Shown here: one piece after another, positions 51,850 to 60,002 of the stretch
Numbering within the stretch: position 1 is the first letter of the stretch
Layout of the letters: the number at the start of each line of letters is the position of its first letter
Assembly (NCBI RefSeq): GCF_001418655.1
Contig: NZ_LIQZ01000055.1
Coordinates: 1 to 60,002, forward strand
Direction of reading: 5' to 3'
Length of the DNA stretch: 60,002 nucleotides
From: Streptomyces phaeochromogenes
Lineage (GTDB): Bacteria; Actinomycetota; Actinomycetes; Streptomycetales; Streptomycetaceae
Notes under the pieces: generated by a model
What the model was told of the DNA's origin: nothing
Databases searched by the model: none
Seen by the model: the letters and a program-made list of their open reading frames with translations, nothing else
Position numbers and translations under genes: made by a program

Positions 51850-52248
51850 ATGGCGTTGCCCGGCTACCCGAGCCGCGTGTCACTAACAGAGCAGCAGGAA
51901 CTCGTTCGTTTCCTTGAGGACCGGTTCGCCTGTGCGCAGGCCTGTACCGAGTGCGCACGGGTCTGCGCCCTGCGCGCGAGCCTCGCCGAACTCGACGGCC
52001 CCGACGACCAGCAGGAGTTGAGGCGCAAGGGCATCCTCTGTGCGGAGGTCTGCGACGCGACCTGCCGCGCCCTTGCCGAGCAGGTCACGCAGGCCGAGGC
52101 CGGGATGCGCGCCCAGGTGGAGTGGTGTCGTGCCGTCTGCCTGGAGACCGCCCACGTCTTCGACCGGAACCCCGGCGCCGAGAAGGGCGCCGAGGTCTGC
52201 CGCGCCTGCGCGCGTGCCTGCACGGAGTTCCTCGCCCTGCTGAGGTGA
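51850..52248 (+). CDS. Cys-rich four-helix-bundle protein (DUF326 / copper-storage-like)
   Basis: The 132-residue protein contains twelve Cys spaced as CxxxCxxC or similar: FACAQACTECARVCALRASL, ILCAEVCDATCRALAEQ, EWCRAVCLETAHVFDR and VCRACARACTEFLALL. This spacing lines the core of four-helix bundles of the Csp copper-storage type, often annotated as ferredoxin. It has no signal peptide, so cytoplasmic copper binding is likely. An ATG 24 codons earlier is an alternative start. It stands alone and is convergent with the histidine phosphatase. Confidence 0.75.
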   Translation: MALPGYPSRVSLTEQQELVRFLEDRFACAQACTECARVCALRASLAELDGPDDQQELRRKGILCAEVCDATCRALAEQVTQAEAGMRAQVEWCRAVCLETAHVFDRNPGAEKGAEVCRACARACTEFLALLR

Positions 52249-52324
52249 GGTCCGGCGCGGTGAGTCCCGAGCTGAGGTGCCGCGTCCCGAAGAGCCGTTC
52301 AGTCGGGCGGCGCCCGCCGTGGCC

Positions 52325-52957
52325 TCACTCTCCGAGCGATGTCCCGACCCGTACGTTCCAGCGCCCGGCCCGCCCGCTGAACTCCGTGGCGACCAACGGC
52401 GGCACGTCGACGCGCCAGAACGCCGACTCCGGGGCCCCGAGTGCCCGCACCACCCCGGCCCGTACGATCTCCGGCTCGACGACGGCGATGATCCGGACCG
52501 AGCCCGGTCCTGAACCCCCGGCCGAACCTGAGCCGGACCCCGCAGCCCCCGAACCCGGATCCGCCACCGTCTCCAGCCACTTCGCGACGCGCTCGCACAG
52601 CCGGGCCACCGACTCGCCGCCGTGCGGGGCGGACGACGGGTCCGCCAGCCAGCGCCCCACGGCCTCCGGTTCGCCGGCGCTCACCTCGGCGAGGGTCGCC
52701 CCGCGCCAGCGGCCCACGTCCAGGCCGGCCAGCTCCGGCGGCTCGGTGAGGGCGAGGGCGTCGAGCCCGAGGGCCGCCGCCGTCTCCCGGCAGCGGACAG
52801 TGGGCGAGACCAGGACCTGGTCGGCGGCCGGCAGCGAGCCCGCAGCAGCCTCGGCGAGCCGCAGCCCGGCCGGGTCGAGGGGGCATCCGTCGTCGAAACG
52901 CGCCTCCCGCAATGCCGCGCTCATCGCTGGTGAGATCAACATCACTCGGCTGGTCAT
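52325..52957 (-). CDS. Histidine phosphatase (phosphoglycerate-mutase-like) family protein
   Basis: The 210-residue protein begins MTSRVMLISPAMSAALREAR, where the usual RHG reads ISPAMS, so the phospho-acceptor His is missing. The second motif PHGGESVARLCERVAKWLET is intact, and VLVSPTVRCRETAAALG is typical. A Gly/Ser/Pro insert interrupts the C-terminal half (GSGAAGSGSGSAGGSGPG). It is divergent from the riboswitch-controlled cbtBA operon; CobC-like phosphatases act in cobalamin synthesis, so a link is tempting, but the missing His argues against catalysis. Confidence 0.72.
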   Translation of the reverse strand: MTSRVMLISPAMSAALREARFDDGCPLDPAGLRLAEAAAGSLPAADQVLVSPTVRCRETAAALGLDALALTEPPELAGLDVGRWRGATLAEVSAGEPEAVGRWLADPSSAPHGGESVARLCERVAKWLETVADPGSGAAGSGSGSAGGSGPGSVRIIAVVEPEIVRAGVVRALGAPESAFWRVDVPPLVATEFSGRAGRWNVRVGTSLGE

Positions 52958-53092
52958 CGGCTCGCCCTCGCGTTCCACACGTGCTCAACACCCCTGTCCG
53001 TACCGGGAATTGGGGGCGTGACCAGGGCACCGGCGCGCCCCCGGCATTCCGTGCGCCCTTGGCCGCGCCTCCGCTTCGCGGTACCTTCTCGT

Positions 53093-53220
53093 CGATATTG
53101 ACGACGGTACGACGGAAGCCGGTGAGAATCCGGCACGGTCGCGCCACTGTAAGCCCCGCACAACCGCCTCCCACCGGGGGAAGGCGGAGGTCGAGCAAGT
53201 CAGACCCGTGGCCGTCGTCC
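53093..53220 (+). promoter_or_regulatory. Cobalamin (adenosylcobalamin) riboswitch
   Basis: It contains the conserved core in order: cggaagccggtgagaatccg, then the B12-box region gtcgcgccactgtaa at 53136-53150, a variable GC-rich hairpin (cgcctcccaccgggggaagg region) and caagtcagaccc near 53195. The closing stem pairs gacgac (53098) with gtcgtc (53212). It lies immediately upstream of cbtB and would switch off the cobalt transporter when cobalamin is plentiful. Confidence 0.9.
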
Positions 53221-53266
53221 TGTGCACCACCGAGATGGGACGCGAGTTCCCCCAGGAGGTCCTGCC

Positions 53267-53491
53267 ATGGCGCAGTCCGCCGTCGCTCAGCCGACCGTAA
53301 CCACCCCCGACGTACCCGCAAAGCTGCCGATCGGCGCGATCGCTCCCTGGGCGGTCTTCCTCGGCATCCTGATGCTGGTGCTGCTCTACTTCGTCGGTGC
53401 CGAACAGGGCGCCACCTCCCTGGTCTCCGGCGAAGGCGTGCACGAGTGGGTGCACGACGCCCGCCACCTGCTCGGCTTCCCCTGCCACTGA
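53267..53491 (+). CDS. cbtB: Cobalt transporter subunit CbtB
   Basis: The 74-residue protein has one membrane helix (PWAVFLGILMLVLLYFVGAE) and the C-terminal metal-ligand motif VHEWVHDARHLLGFPCH with four His and one Cys. It is the small subunit of the CbtAB cobalt uptake system. AGGAGG precedes ATG 53267. It is controlled by the riboswitch at 53093-53220 and co-transcribed with cbtA. Confidence 0.9.
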   Translation: MAQSAVAQPTVTTPDVPAKLPIGAIAPWAVFLGILMLVLLYFVGAEQGATSLVSGEGVHEWVHDARHLLGFPCH

Positions 53492-53523
53492 CGGCGACAA
53501 AGAACCGACAGGACAACAACCCA

Positions 53524-54294
53524 ATGAACTCCGTCACCGTCAGAAATCTCCTGGTGCGCGGCATGCTCGCGGGTCTTGCCGCGGGCGTGCTCGCCCTGGT
53601 CGTCGCCTACTTCCTGGGTGAACCCCGGGTGGACGAGGCCATCGCGTTCGAGGAGGCCCACGCCCACGAACACGGCGGCGAGGAACTCGTCACCCGTGCC
53701 ATGCAGTCCACCGGCGGCCTGTCCACCGGCGTCCTCGTCTACGGGGTCGCGTTCGGCGGCATCGCCGCCCTCGCGTACTGCTTCGCCCTCGGCAGGATCG
53801 GCCGCTTCGGGCCGCGCGCGAGCGCGCTGCTGTTGGCGGGCGCCGGTCTGGTCGCGGTCTACCTGGTGCCGTTCCTCAAGTACCCGGCGAACCCGCCCGC
53901 CGTCGGCGACCCCGACACCCTCAACCAGCGCACCGCGCTGTTCCTCCTGATGATCGTGCTCAGCGTGCTGCTGGCCGTCGCCGCGGTGATCCTCGGCAAA
54001 CGCCTCGCACCGCGCCTGGGCAACTGGAACGCCACCCTCGCGGCGGGCGCGTCCTTCGTCCTGGCCGTCGGCCTGGCGTACGCGTTCCTGCCGTCCTTCA
54101 GCGAGGCGCCGGAGGGCTTCCCCGCCACCCTGCTGTGGCAGTACCGACTGGCGACCCTGGCCATCCAGGTGACCCTGTGGACCGCGTACGGCCTGGTCTT
54201 CGGTCTGCTCGCGGAGCGCGTGCTGGCTCCCAAGCCGGCCCGGGCCGATGAGGAGAAGGCGGCCGAAGGGCGGGCAACTCCCGTCGCGCACTGA
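53524..54294 (+). CDS. cbtA: Cobalt transporter subunit CbtA
   Basis: The 256-residue membrane protein has about six helices, with LLVRGMLAGLAAGVLALVVA first and a His/Glu cluster outside (AFEEAHAHEHGGEELV) that probably binds cobalt. PFLKYPANPPAVGDPDTLNQ is a signature loop. It ends with RATPVAH. It forms the B12-regulated uptake system with CbtB. A 16-bp terminator follows. Confidence 0.9.
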   Translation: MNSVTVRNLLVRGMLAGLAAGVLALVVAYFLGEPRVDEAIAFEEAHAHEHGGEELVTRAMQSTGGLSTGVLVYGVAFGGIAALAYCFALGRIGRFGPRASALLLAGAGLVAVYLVPFLKYPANPPAVGDPDTLNQRTALFLLMIVLSVLLAVAAVILGKRLAPRLGNWNATLAAGASFVLAVGLAYAFLPSFSEAPEGFPATLLWQYRLATLAIQVTLWTAYGLVFGLLAERVLAPKPARADEEKAAEGRATPVAH

Positions 54295-54308
54295 TCCGTT
54301 CGCGCAGC

Positions 54309-54346
54309 CGAAGGGGCCCCGGGAGCACATTCCCGGGGCCCTTTCG
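54309..54346. terminator. Terminator after cbtA
   Basis: Arms cgaaggggccccggga and tcccggggccctttcg pair over 16 bases with one mismatch and a 6-base loop. Confidence 0.75.
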
Positions 54347-54380
54347 CATGAGTGTGTACGTCACCGGCATTCCCAATTTC

Positions 54381-54394
54381 TGGAACACGTTCTA
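54381..54394. promoter_or_regulatory. KstR-type operator upstream of the acyl-CoA dehydrogenase
   Basis: TGGAACACGTTCTA fits TNNAACNNGTTNNA exactly and closely resembles the mycobacterial consensus (tagaacgtgttcta). It is about 62 bases before the start codon. It is the second such site in the window, after 45780-45793. Confidence 0.7.
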
Positions 54395-54455
54395 CGGTGT
54401 GCGCCGTCAGGTCCGGGTGGCCGAACGAGCGGGCCAGTGGGAGCCAGGAGGCGCC

Positions 54456-55646
54456 GTGCATCTCGAATACACGCCGGAGCAGCAGCGGTTGCGCACCGAA
54501 CTGCGCGCCTACTTCGCCGAGTTGGTCCCCGACGACGTGTACGCCCGCTACGGCGACCCGGCGGCGCAGAAGCGCTTCTACCGCGAGACGATCCGCCGGC
54601 TCGGCTCCGACGGGTGGCTCGGCGTGGGCTGGCCGAAGGAGTACGGCGGGCGGGGTCTGACCCCGATGGAACAGTTCATCTTCTTCGACGAGGCCGCCCA
54701 GGCCGGCGTACCGCTGCCGCTGATGGCGCTCAACACGGTCGGCCCGACGATCATGCAGTTCGGTACCGACGAGCAGAAGGGGTACTTCCTGCCGAAGATC
54801 CTCTCCGGCGAACTCGACTTCGCGATCGGCTACAGCGAGCCCGACGCCGGCACGGACCTGGCCGCCCTGAAGACCAAGGCGGTCAGGGAGGGCGACGAGG
54901 ACACCGGCCACTACACGGTCAACGGCCAGAAGATCTGGACGACCAACGGCGACACCGCCGACTGGGTCTGGCTCGCCGTCCGCACAGACCCCGGCGCCCC
55001 GCCGCACAAGGGCATCACCATGCTCCTCGTGCCGACCTCCGACCCCGGCTACTCCTGCACGATCATCAACACCCTCGCCTCGCACGACACCACCGCGAGC
55101 TACTACGAGAACATCCGTGTCCCCGCGTCCCGCCGGGTCGGCCAGGAGAACAAGGGCTGGCGGCTGATCACCAACCAGCTCAACCACGAGCGGGTCACCC
55201 TCGCCGCACACGGCACCATGGCCATCCGTGCCCTGCACGACGTACAGCGCTGGGCCATGGAGACCAAGCTTGCCGACGGCCGCCGCGTCGTCGACCTCCC
55301 CTGGGTGCGCCGCCGCCTCGCCCAGACCCACACGAAGCTCGACGCGATGAAACTCCTCAACTGGCAGATGGTGAACGCCGTCCAGGAGGGCACGCTCACC
55401 CCGCAGGACGCCTCCGCCGTGAAGGTGTACGGCTCCGAGGCCCGCCGTGACGCCTACGCCTGGCTCATGGAGGTCGTCGCCGTGGCCGGTGTCCTCAAGG
55501 AGGGCTCCGCGGGAGCCGTGCTCCACGGCGAACTGGAACGCGGCTACCGCTCGGCAGTGATCTTCACCTTCGGCGGCGGCAACAACGAGATCCAGCGCGA
55601 GATCATCTCGTGGATCGGTCTGGGCATGCCGAGGGTGCGGCGGTAG
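54456..55646 (+). CDS. Acyl-CoA dehydrogenase (sterol-catabolism type)
   Basis: The 396-residue flavoprotein has the FadE pattern: WLGVGWPKEYGGRGLTPMEQ, FFDEAAQAGVPLPLMALNTV, FAIGYSEPDAGTDLAALKTK (FAD-binding YSEPDAGTDLA) and VNGQKIWTTNGDTADWVWLA. The C-terminal domain has FTFGGGNNEIQREIISWIGL. GTG 54456 is chosen because AGGAGG lies just before it; the frame is open upstream. The KstR-type site in front and the presence of choA in the window suggest a role in beta-oxidation of the sterol side chain or a ring fragment. Such enzymes usually form heterotetramers with a partner not seen here. Confidence 0.88.
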   Translation: MHLEYTPEQQRLRTELRAYFAELVPDDVYARYGDPAAQKRFYRETIRRLGSDGWLGVGWPKEYGGRGLTPMEQFIFFDEAAQAGVPLPLMALNTVGPTIMQFGTDEQKGYFLPKILSGELDFAIGYSEPDAGTDLAALKTKAVREGDEDTGHYTVNGQKIWTTNGDTADWVWLAVRTDPGAPPHKGITMLLVPTSDPGYSCTIINTLASHDTTASYYENIRVPASRRVGQENKGWRLITNQLNHERVTLAAHGTMAIRALHDVQRWAMETKLADGRRVVDLPWVRRRLAQTHTKLDAMKLLNWQMVNAVQEGTLTPQDASAVKVYGSEARRDAYAWLMEVVAVAGVLKEGSAGAVLHGELERGYRSAVIFTFGGGNNEIQREIISWIGLGMPRVRR

Positions 55647-55704
55647 CCCGAGGCATCGGCAGGCTGGGCCGCCGCCCCGAGCGCAGCCGAGGACGCCTTG
55701 CTGA

Positions 55705-55823
55705 TCACGCCGGCAGAGCACCTTCCGGCCCAGGTTCGTCGACGTCGGGGGCGACGTCGGGATCGGAGCCGGCTTCGGGTGCGGAAGGCAGGCTGACGAT
55801 CGCCTGAAGTCCGCCGGTGCCCC
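55705..55823 (-). pseudogene. 3' fragment of a sensor-kinase gene
   Basis: It reads GTGGLQAIVSLP followed by a disordered acidic tail (APEAGSDPDVAPDVDEPG) and a stop. This resembles the ATPase-domain end of streptomycete nitrate/nitrite-type sensor kinases. The upstream coding part is missing at about 55823, where a different gene fragment begins on the other strand. Confidence 0.5.
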
Positions 55824-56110
55824 TTGGCGCAGATGCGCGACGATCTCGGCCGTCGGGTGGGCGGACTGGTGGAAGGCGCGGTGGCAGCGGGCGCCGTCCG
55901 CGAGGACTTCGCCAGTCCCGACGTGTACGCCTTCCTGCACATGATCGGCGCTGTCGCCGACCGCACCGAGGACATCGCCCCCGATGCTTCGCGCTGCTGC
56001 GCCGAGGCTCTGCTCATGGGCTTCGGCCTGGAGCAGGGCCCGGCGGAGCACACGTCCCCGATGACCGACGGCCAGATTCGCCGGACCTGGCCGGTGCCGT
56101 CCGCGCTGCT
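55824..56110 (+). pseudogene. C-terminal fragment of a TetR-family regulator
   Basis: It reads LAQMRDDLGRRVGGLVEGAV, AAGAVREDFASPDVYAFLHM and IGAVADRTEDIAPDASRCC, the ligand-binding half of a TetR regulator, with no HTH. The frame then continues without a recognisable end into DNA antisense to the LacI gene, so the 3' boundary is uncertain. It is joined head to head with the kinase fragment on its left. Confidence 0.5.
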
Positions 56111-56197
56111 GCCGGGTGACGCCGGGGAGAGGGAGGCACAGGGGCCGAGCGCGGTGGGTGCAAGGCAGAGCGCACCTTCCACGGTTGGACGGTCGCG

Positions 56198-57199
56198 CTA
56201 CGCGGACTCCCTGATCACCAGATCCGTCGGCAGGATGAGGGGCGTCGGCTCCTCGCCGCCCAGCACGCGCACCAGCATGCGGGTCATCTCGCGGCCGAGG
56301 GCCACGATGGGCTGGTGGATCGTCGTCAGGGACGGCTGGGTGTGCCGGGCGGTGAGGATGTCGTTGAACCCGACGACCGCGACGTCCTCGGGGACGGCCC
56401 GGCCGCGCTCGCGCAGGACGCGCAGGGCGCCGGCCGCCATGGCGTCCGAGGCGACGAACACCGCGTCCAGGTCCGGGTGTTCGTCGAGGAGACGGGCCAT
56501 CGCCTCCGCGCCGCCCGCCTCGCTGAAGTCGGCGTGGGCCACCCGGTGGTCCTTCAGGCCGGCCAGCGCGACCGCCTCCCGGAAACCCAGATAGCGGGAG
56601 ACGCCCGCGTGCATGTCCTGCGGGCCGGTGACGGTACCGATCGCGCGGCGGCCCTTGGAGATCAGGTACTCCACGGCCTGGCGGGCCCCGCCCCGGTTGT
56701 CCGCGTCCACGTACCAGCGCGGGGCCCGGTCCAGGGGGCGGCCTCCGTGCACGACGGGGACGCCTCCCGCCTCGGCCACCTTCGCCAGCGGATCGTTCTC
56801 GCGCAGGGCCAGCAGCATGACGCCGTCCGCGCCCCGGGACTGCAGGATGCGGGCCAGCCGGGCCCGGCCCCGCTCGGAGGCGGCCAGGACCAGCAGCAGT
56901 TCGAGGTCCGTCTCCTCGATGACCGCGTTGACGCCGGTGATCACCTCGGCGAAGAAGAGGTTGGCGAACAGCGCGGGATCGTCGCTGGAGATCGCAAGCA
57001 CCACCGCGCCGCGCCGCTGCGAGGCGAGCGAACGGGCCGCCACGTTGGGCACATAGCCCAGCTCCGCCACGGCGCTCTCGACCGCCTGCCGCGCCTTCTT
57101 GCTGACGTGCTGGCGGTTGTTGATCACCCGCGAGACGGTTCCGACGGACACCCCGGCGCGCAGCGCCACCTCGTCGAGCGTCGGTGGCCGTCTGGTCAT
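56198..57199 (-). CDS. LacI-family transcriptional regulator
   Basis: The 333-residue regulator has an N-terminal HTH (PTLDEVALRAGVSVGTVSRV, INNRQHVSKKARQAVESAVA) with hinge helix (NVAARSLASQ) and a sugar-binding domain (VVLAISSDDPALFANLFFAE, IGTVTGPQDMHAGVSRYLGF, AVFVASDAMAAGALRVLRER). It lies directly downstream of the GH1 gene on the same strand. It is the obvious candidate to bind the AAGCGCTT-type sites upstream of GH1/GH9 and of PL1. Confidence 0.9.
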   Translation of the reverse strand: MTRRPPTLDEVALRAGVSVGTVSRVINNRQHVSKKARQAVESAVAELGYVPNVAARSLASQRRGAVVLAISSDDPALFANLFFAEVITGVNAVIEETDLELLLVLAASERGRARLARILQSRGADGVMLLALRENDPLAKVAEAGGVPVVHGGRPLDRAPRWYVDADNRGGARQAVEYLISKGRRAIGTVTGPQDMHAGVSRYLGFREAVALAGLKDHRVAHADFSEAGGAEAMARLLDEHPDLDAVFVASDAMAAGALRVLRERGRAVPEDVAVVGFNDILTARHTQPSLTTIHQPIVALGREMTRMLVRVLGGEEPTPLILPTDLVIRESA

Positions 57200-57295
57200 G
57201 TGGGGCGGCTCCAGTTCGTACGGATGGAGTGGGCGGAGTGCGTACGGATGGGGTGGGCAGTAGCAGCACTGTAAGCGCGAACGGAGTCGGCGTCG

Positions 57296-58639
57296 TCACA
57301 GGCCGCCGCGCCGGATGACCTCGGCGTACCAGCGGGCGCTGTCCTTGGGGGTGCGGTGCTGGGTCGCGTAGTCGACGTGCACGATGCCGAAGCGGGGCCC
57401 GTAGCCGAAGGACCACTCGAAGTTGTCGAGGAGCGACCAGACGAAGTAGCCCTTGAGCGGCACACCGTGGCCGATCGCCTGTGCGCAGGAGCGGAGATGG
57501 CCGTCCAGGTAGGCGACGCGGTGCGCGTCGTGCACTCCGTCGTGTTCCACCACGTCGTCGAAGGCCGCACCGTTCTCCGTGATGTACAGGGGTACGGCCG
57601 GATAGTCGTCCTTGAGACGGAGGAGCAGTTCCAGCAGCCCCCTCTCGTCGATCTCCCAGCCCATCGCGGTCCTCGGCCGGCCACCGTCGGCGACCCGCAC
57701 CAACGGCGAGCCCACATAGGCGGATTGGGTCGGCGTCGAGCTGCCGCCGACCAGCATCGGCGCGTAGTAGTTGACGCCCAGGTGGTCCAGCGAAGCCCCG
57801 ATCCGCTTCAGGTCGCCGTCGTGGACGTGCCCGAAACCGGTGACCTCGCGGAGGTCGGCGAGTACGTCCTCGGGGTACGCGCCACGCAGCAGCGGGTCGA
57901 GGAGGAGGCGGTTCTGCATGCCGTCGATGCGGCGGGCCGCGTCCAGGTCGGCGGGCTCGGTGCCGACCGGGGTGACGTGGGTGAGGTTGAGGGTGATGCC
58001 GACGTGCGAGTCGTCGCTCCGTATCGCCTCCGCCGCCAGGCCGTGGCCGAGCAGCAGGTGGTGGGCGGCGCGTACGGCGGCGTCGGGTTCGCGGCGGCCG
58101 GGGGCGTGGCGGCCCGTGGCGTAGCCGAGGAACGCCGAGCACCACGGTTCGTTGAGGGTGGTCCAGTGGGTGACGCGGTCGCCCAGCGCCTCGTGGACGA
58201 GGGCGGCGTACTCGGCGAACCGCTCGGCGGTGTCCCGGGCGGGCCAGCCGCCGCGGTCCTCCAACGGCTGGGGCAGGTCCCAGTGGTAGAGGGTGGGCCA
58301 GGGCTGGATGCCCCGGTCGAGGAGGGTGTCGGTGAGGCGGCGATAGAAGTCGAGGCCGCGCTGGTTGACCGGCCCGGAGCCGGTGGGCTGGATCCGGGGC
58401 CAGGCGAGGGAGAACCGGTAGGCGCGCAGGCCGAGTCCGGCCATCAGCGCCACGTCCCCGGGGAAGCGGTGGTAGTGGTCGGCCGCGACGGCGCCGGTGT
58501 CACCGCCCTGGATGGCGCCCGGAGTCGCCGCGAAGGTGTCCCAGATGGACGGACCCCGGCCGTCCTCGGCGACCGCGCCCTCGATCTGGTAGCTCGAAGT
58601 GGCGGCGCCCCACAGGAAGCCGGGATCGAACATGCTCAC
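57296..58639 (-). CDS. GH1 beta-glucosidase
   Basis: The 447-residue protein has the GH1 N-terminal [20 protein letters not shown], the acid/base Glu in [20 protein letters not shown] and the nucleophile Glu in [14 protein letters not shown]. There is no signal peptide, so it hydrolyses imported cellobiose or other beta-glucosides in the cytoplasm. GTG 58639 follows GGAGG by eight bases. It is divergent from the GH9 gene with two LacI-type sites between and is followed by the LacI gene, a self-contained cello-oligosaccharide unit without its ABC transporter. Confidence 0.93.
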   Translation of the reverse strand: MSMFDPGFLWGAATSSYQIEGAVAEDGRGPSIWDTFAATPGAIQGGDTGAVAADHYHRFPGDVALMAGLGLRAYRFSLAWPRIQPTGSGPVNQRGLDFYRRLTDTLLDRGIQPWPTLYHWDLPQPLEDRGGWPARDTAERFAEYAALVHEALGDRVTHWTTLNEPWCSAFLGYATGRHAPGRREPDAAVRAAHHLLLGHGLAAEAIRSDDSHVGITLNLTHVTPVGTEPADLDAARRIDGMQNRLLLDPLLRGAYPEDVLADLREVTGFGHVHDGDLKRIGASLDHLGVNYYAPMLVGGSSTPTQSAYVGSPLVRVADGGRPRTAMGWEIDERGLLELLLRLKDDYPAVPLYITENGAAFDDVVEHDGVHDAHRVAYLDGHLRSCAQAIGHGVPLKGYFVWSLLDNFEWSFGYGPRFGIVHVDYATQHRTPKDSARWYAEVIRRGGL

Positions 58640-58668
58640 TGAGTTGTACCTCCACCGATGTGACTTCC

Positions 58669-58680
58669 GAGAGCGCTAAC
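58669..58680. promoter_or_regulatory. LacI-type operator (GAGAGCGCTAAC) near GH1
   Basis: The core AGCGCT is palindromic. It lies 30 bases upstream of the GH1 start codon, where a repressor would block transcription. Confidence 0.5.
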
Positions 58681-58776
58681 AATCGGAATGCTCTCGTCCT
58701 TGACTCGAATGTCGCTGTTGAGCTGGGTTGACGCCGCAGCTCGGCCGGTCTCCGCGTGATGCTTCGGATCAAAACT

Positions 58777-58788
58777 GGAAGCGCTTAC
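58777..58788. promoter_or_regulatory. LacI-type operator (GGAAGCGCTTAC) near GH9
   Basis: AAGCGCTT is a perfect 8-bp palindrome, as at 1318-1325. It lies about 155 bases before the GH9 start codon in the divergent region 58640-58943. Confidence 0.55.
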
Positions 58789-58943
58789 GGTCGCAGACTA
58801 GAAGTGCAGCGTTCAATCTGTGAAGGGTTCGGACGCAGAAGATGCTGATGTGCGTGAAGGCTTGACAGCCTGGACGCCCCCGCAGAACATCTGGCACTGA
58901 CGCCGCATCGAGCCGGGAACCCCGCCACCGAGAAGGGCCCGGC

Positions 58944-60002
58944 ATGTCCCACAGAGCCAGATGGGGTGCAGTCTTCCTCGCACCCGTCCTGACCGTCGCC
59001 CTGGGCGCGACGCCCGCGCACACCGCGCGAGCAGCAGCGGAACCGGCATACGAACGGGTGCTCAACGGCACGTTCGACACCGTGAAGAGCCCCTGGTGGA
59101 GCAGCGCCAACTCGCCGTCCGCCGTCAGTCTGGGCCGCCTGTGCGCCGACGTCCCCGCGGGGACCGTCAACCCATGGGACTCGATGATCGGCCAGAACGA
59201 CATCCCGCTGGAGGCCGGCCGGCCCTACACGCTGCGCTTCACCGCCTCCGCCACCCGGGACGTGTCCATCCGCGCCGTGGTGCAACTGCCCGCCACTCCA
59301 GCCACGTTGAACAAGACCGTCGCCGTCACGACCGCGCCCAAGTCCTTCCAGTTCACCGGGACTTCCACGACCGCCGGCCTGCACGCCCAGCTGCAGTTCC
59401 AACAGGGCGGCGCCACCCAGCCGTTCACGCTGTGCCTGGACGACGTCTCCCTCACCGGAGGCGCGATAGCCCCTGGCGGAGGGCGCGACTTCGGCTCCCC
59501 GGTGCGCACGAACCAGTACGGTTACGCCGCCCACGGCCCCAAGAAGGCGTCCATCGTCAACTCCTCGACGAAGCCCGTACGTTGGCGTCTGCTCGACGCC
59601 TCGGGCGCTGCCGTGAAGACTGGCCGCACCGAGGTCCAGGGCACGGACACCGCCTCGGGCGACCATGTGCACATCGCCGACTTCAGCTCGGTGCGCAAGG
59701 CCGGCACGGGCTACACGCTCGCGGTCGGCGACGCGTCGAGCTACCCGTTCGCCATCGCGGACAACCCGTACTCGCCGCTGCGCAAGGACGCGCTCGACTA
59801 CTTCTACGCCGTCCGCAGCGGCACGCCCATCGAGGCGCGGTACGCCGGTGACGCCTACGCCCGGCCCGCCGGACACCTCGGCGTGGCACCCAACAAGGGC
59901 GACACGGACGTGCCCTGCCTGCCCGGCACCTGCGACTACTCCCTGGACGTCCAGGGCGGCTGGTACGACGCCGGCGACCAGGGCAAGTACGTCGTCAACG
60001 GC
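58944..60002 (+). CDS. Secreted GH9 cellulase with N-terminal carbohydrate-binding module (partial)
   Basis: The first 353 codons are present; the gene runs off the right edge. ATG 58944 follows AGAAGGG. A signal peptide (WGAVFLAPVLTVALGATPAH) is followed by a CBM4/9-like domain (YERVLNGTFDTVKSPWWSSA to LCLDDVSLTGG, about residues 35-170) and an immunoglobulin-like cellulase domain (VRTNQYGYAAHGPKKASIVN, residues 180-265). The GH9 catalytic domain begins at PYSPLRKDALDYFYAVRSG and reaches the catalytic-base motif GGWYDAGDQGKYVVNG at the edge. It would degrade cellulose to cello-oligosaccharides, which the GH1 enzyme finishes inside. Confidence 0.92.
   Translation, partial: MSHRARWGAVFLAPVLTVALGATPAHTARAAAEPAYERVLNGTFDTVKSPWWSSANSPSAVSLGRLCADVPAGTVNPWDSMIGQNDIPLEAGRPYTLRFTASATRDVSIRAVVQLPATPATLNKTVAVTTAPKSFQFTGTSTTAGLHAQLQFQQGGATQPFTLCLDDVSLTGGAIAPGGGRDFGSPVRTNQYGYAAHGPKKASIVNSSTKPVRWRLLDASGAAVKTGRTEVQGTDTASGDHVHIADFSSVRKAGTGYTLAVGDASSYPFAIADNPYSPLRKDALDYFYAVRSGTPIEARYAGDAYARPAGHLGVAPNKGDTDVPCLPGTCDYSLDVQGGWYDAGDQGKYVVNG

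Noticed and set aside
57218..57262. Near-tandem tacggatggagtgggc units upstream of the LacI gene
   Set aside because: Only two imperfect units; too little to call a regulatory repeat.
53859..58145. A leftward open frame of 1428 codons
   Set aside because: It is antisense to cbtA and the acyl-CoA dehydrogenase and out of frame with LacI and GH1, with no domain recognisable in its translation.

Overview
The window is high-GC actinobacterial DNA, most likely a Streptomyces chromosome. The evidence is G/C-saturated third positions, frequent GTG starts, Tat signals, a LacI/CAZyme arrangement, and families typical of streptomycetes: DUF5819-HTTM, a type III polyketide synthase with UbiA, ANTAR/PRC stress genes and a rare TTA codon. 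I see no tRNA, rRNA, transposase, integrase or CRISPR array.

Layout. (1) 0-5.2 kb: the end of a meta-cleavage aldolase gene and an amidohydrolase, then two secreted pectate lyases (PL1, PL3) behind three stacked palindromes, and a Tat-exported FAD oxidoreductase. (2) 5.5-10.2 kb: cyanase, an S1-like protein, and a type III PKS / methyltransferase / flavoprotein operon facing a UbiA prenyltransferase. The methyltransferase gene is frameshifted. (3) 10.3-26.7 kb: a stress-type accessory island with tiny membrane proteins, three ANTAR-like proteins, a PRC-barrel protein, STAS proteins, an ice-binding-fold protein with a His/Asp-rich tail, and a DUF5819-HTTM pair. A block of about 1.25 kb occurs twice here, about 9.8 kb apart in the same orientation, carrying the same gene order and conserved intergenic DNA. 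I consider this the best candidate for an undescribed system. (4) 26.7-47 kb: a mosaic of small catabolic and regulatory units: broken PucR regulator with class II aldolase, aromatic-acid-type MFS with carboxylesterase, TetR/SDR, a two-component system facing an MMPL transporter, SnoaL-like/TetR under a 37-bp operator, an F420-type oxidoreductase, a leaderless DapB-like gene with a CMD protein, and a cholesterol oxidase with a KstR-type site. (5) 47-60 kb: a secreted esterase, GH43-AbfB and PL9 for plant polysaccharide, cobalamin-riboswitch-controlled cbtBA, an acyl-CoA dehydrogenase with a second KstR-type site, then LacI, GH1 beta-glucosidase and a GH9 cellulase cut by the window edge.

How the parts work together. 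Pectin and cellulose breakdown occurs at both ends. The PL1 and PL9 promoters share the palindrome core GAACATSGTTC. PL1 and the GH1/GH9 divergent region share AAGCGCTT-type LacI-family sites, and a LacI gene sits beside GH1. Sterol or steroid catabolism is suggested by cholesterol oxidase and an acyl-CoA dehydrogenase that both carry TNNAACNNGTTNNA. Several genes are broken: the SrsB-like methyltransferase, a DUF4236 gene, the esterase signal peptide, PucR and a SARP remnant. At two places, 3' fragments of unrelated genes are joined back to back. Two of the frameshifts are one-base losses in short homopolymers, so base-calling error must be excluded before they are called pseudogenes.
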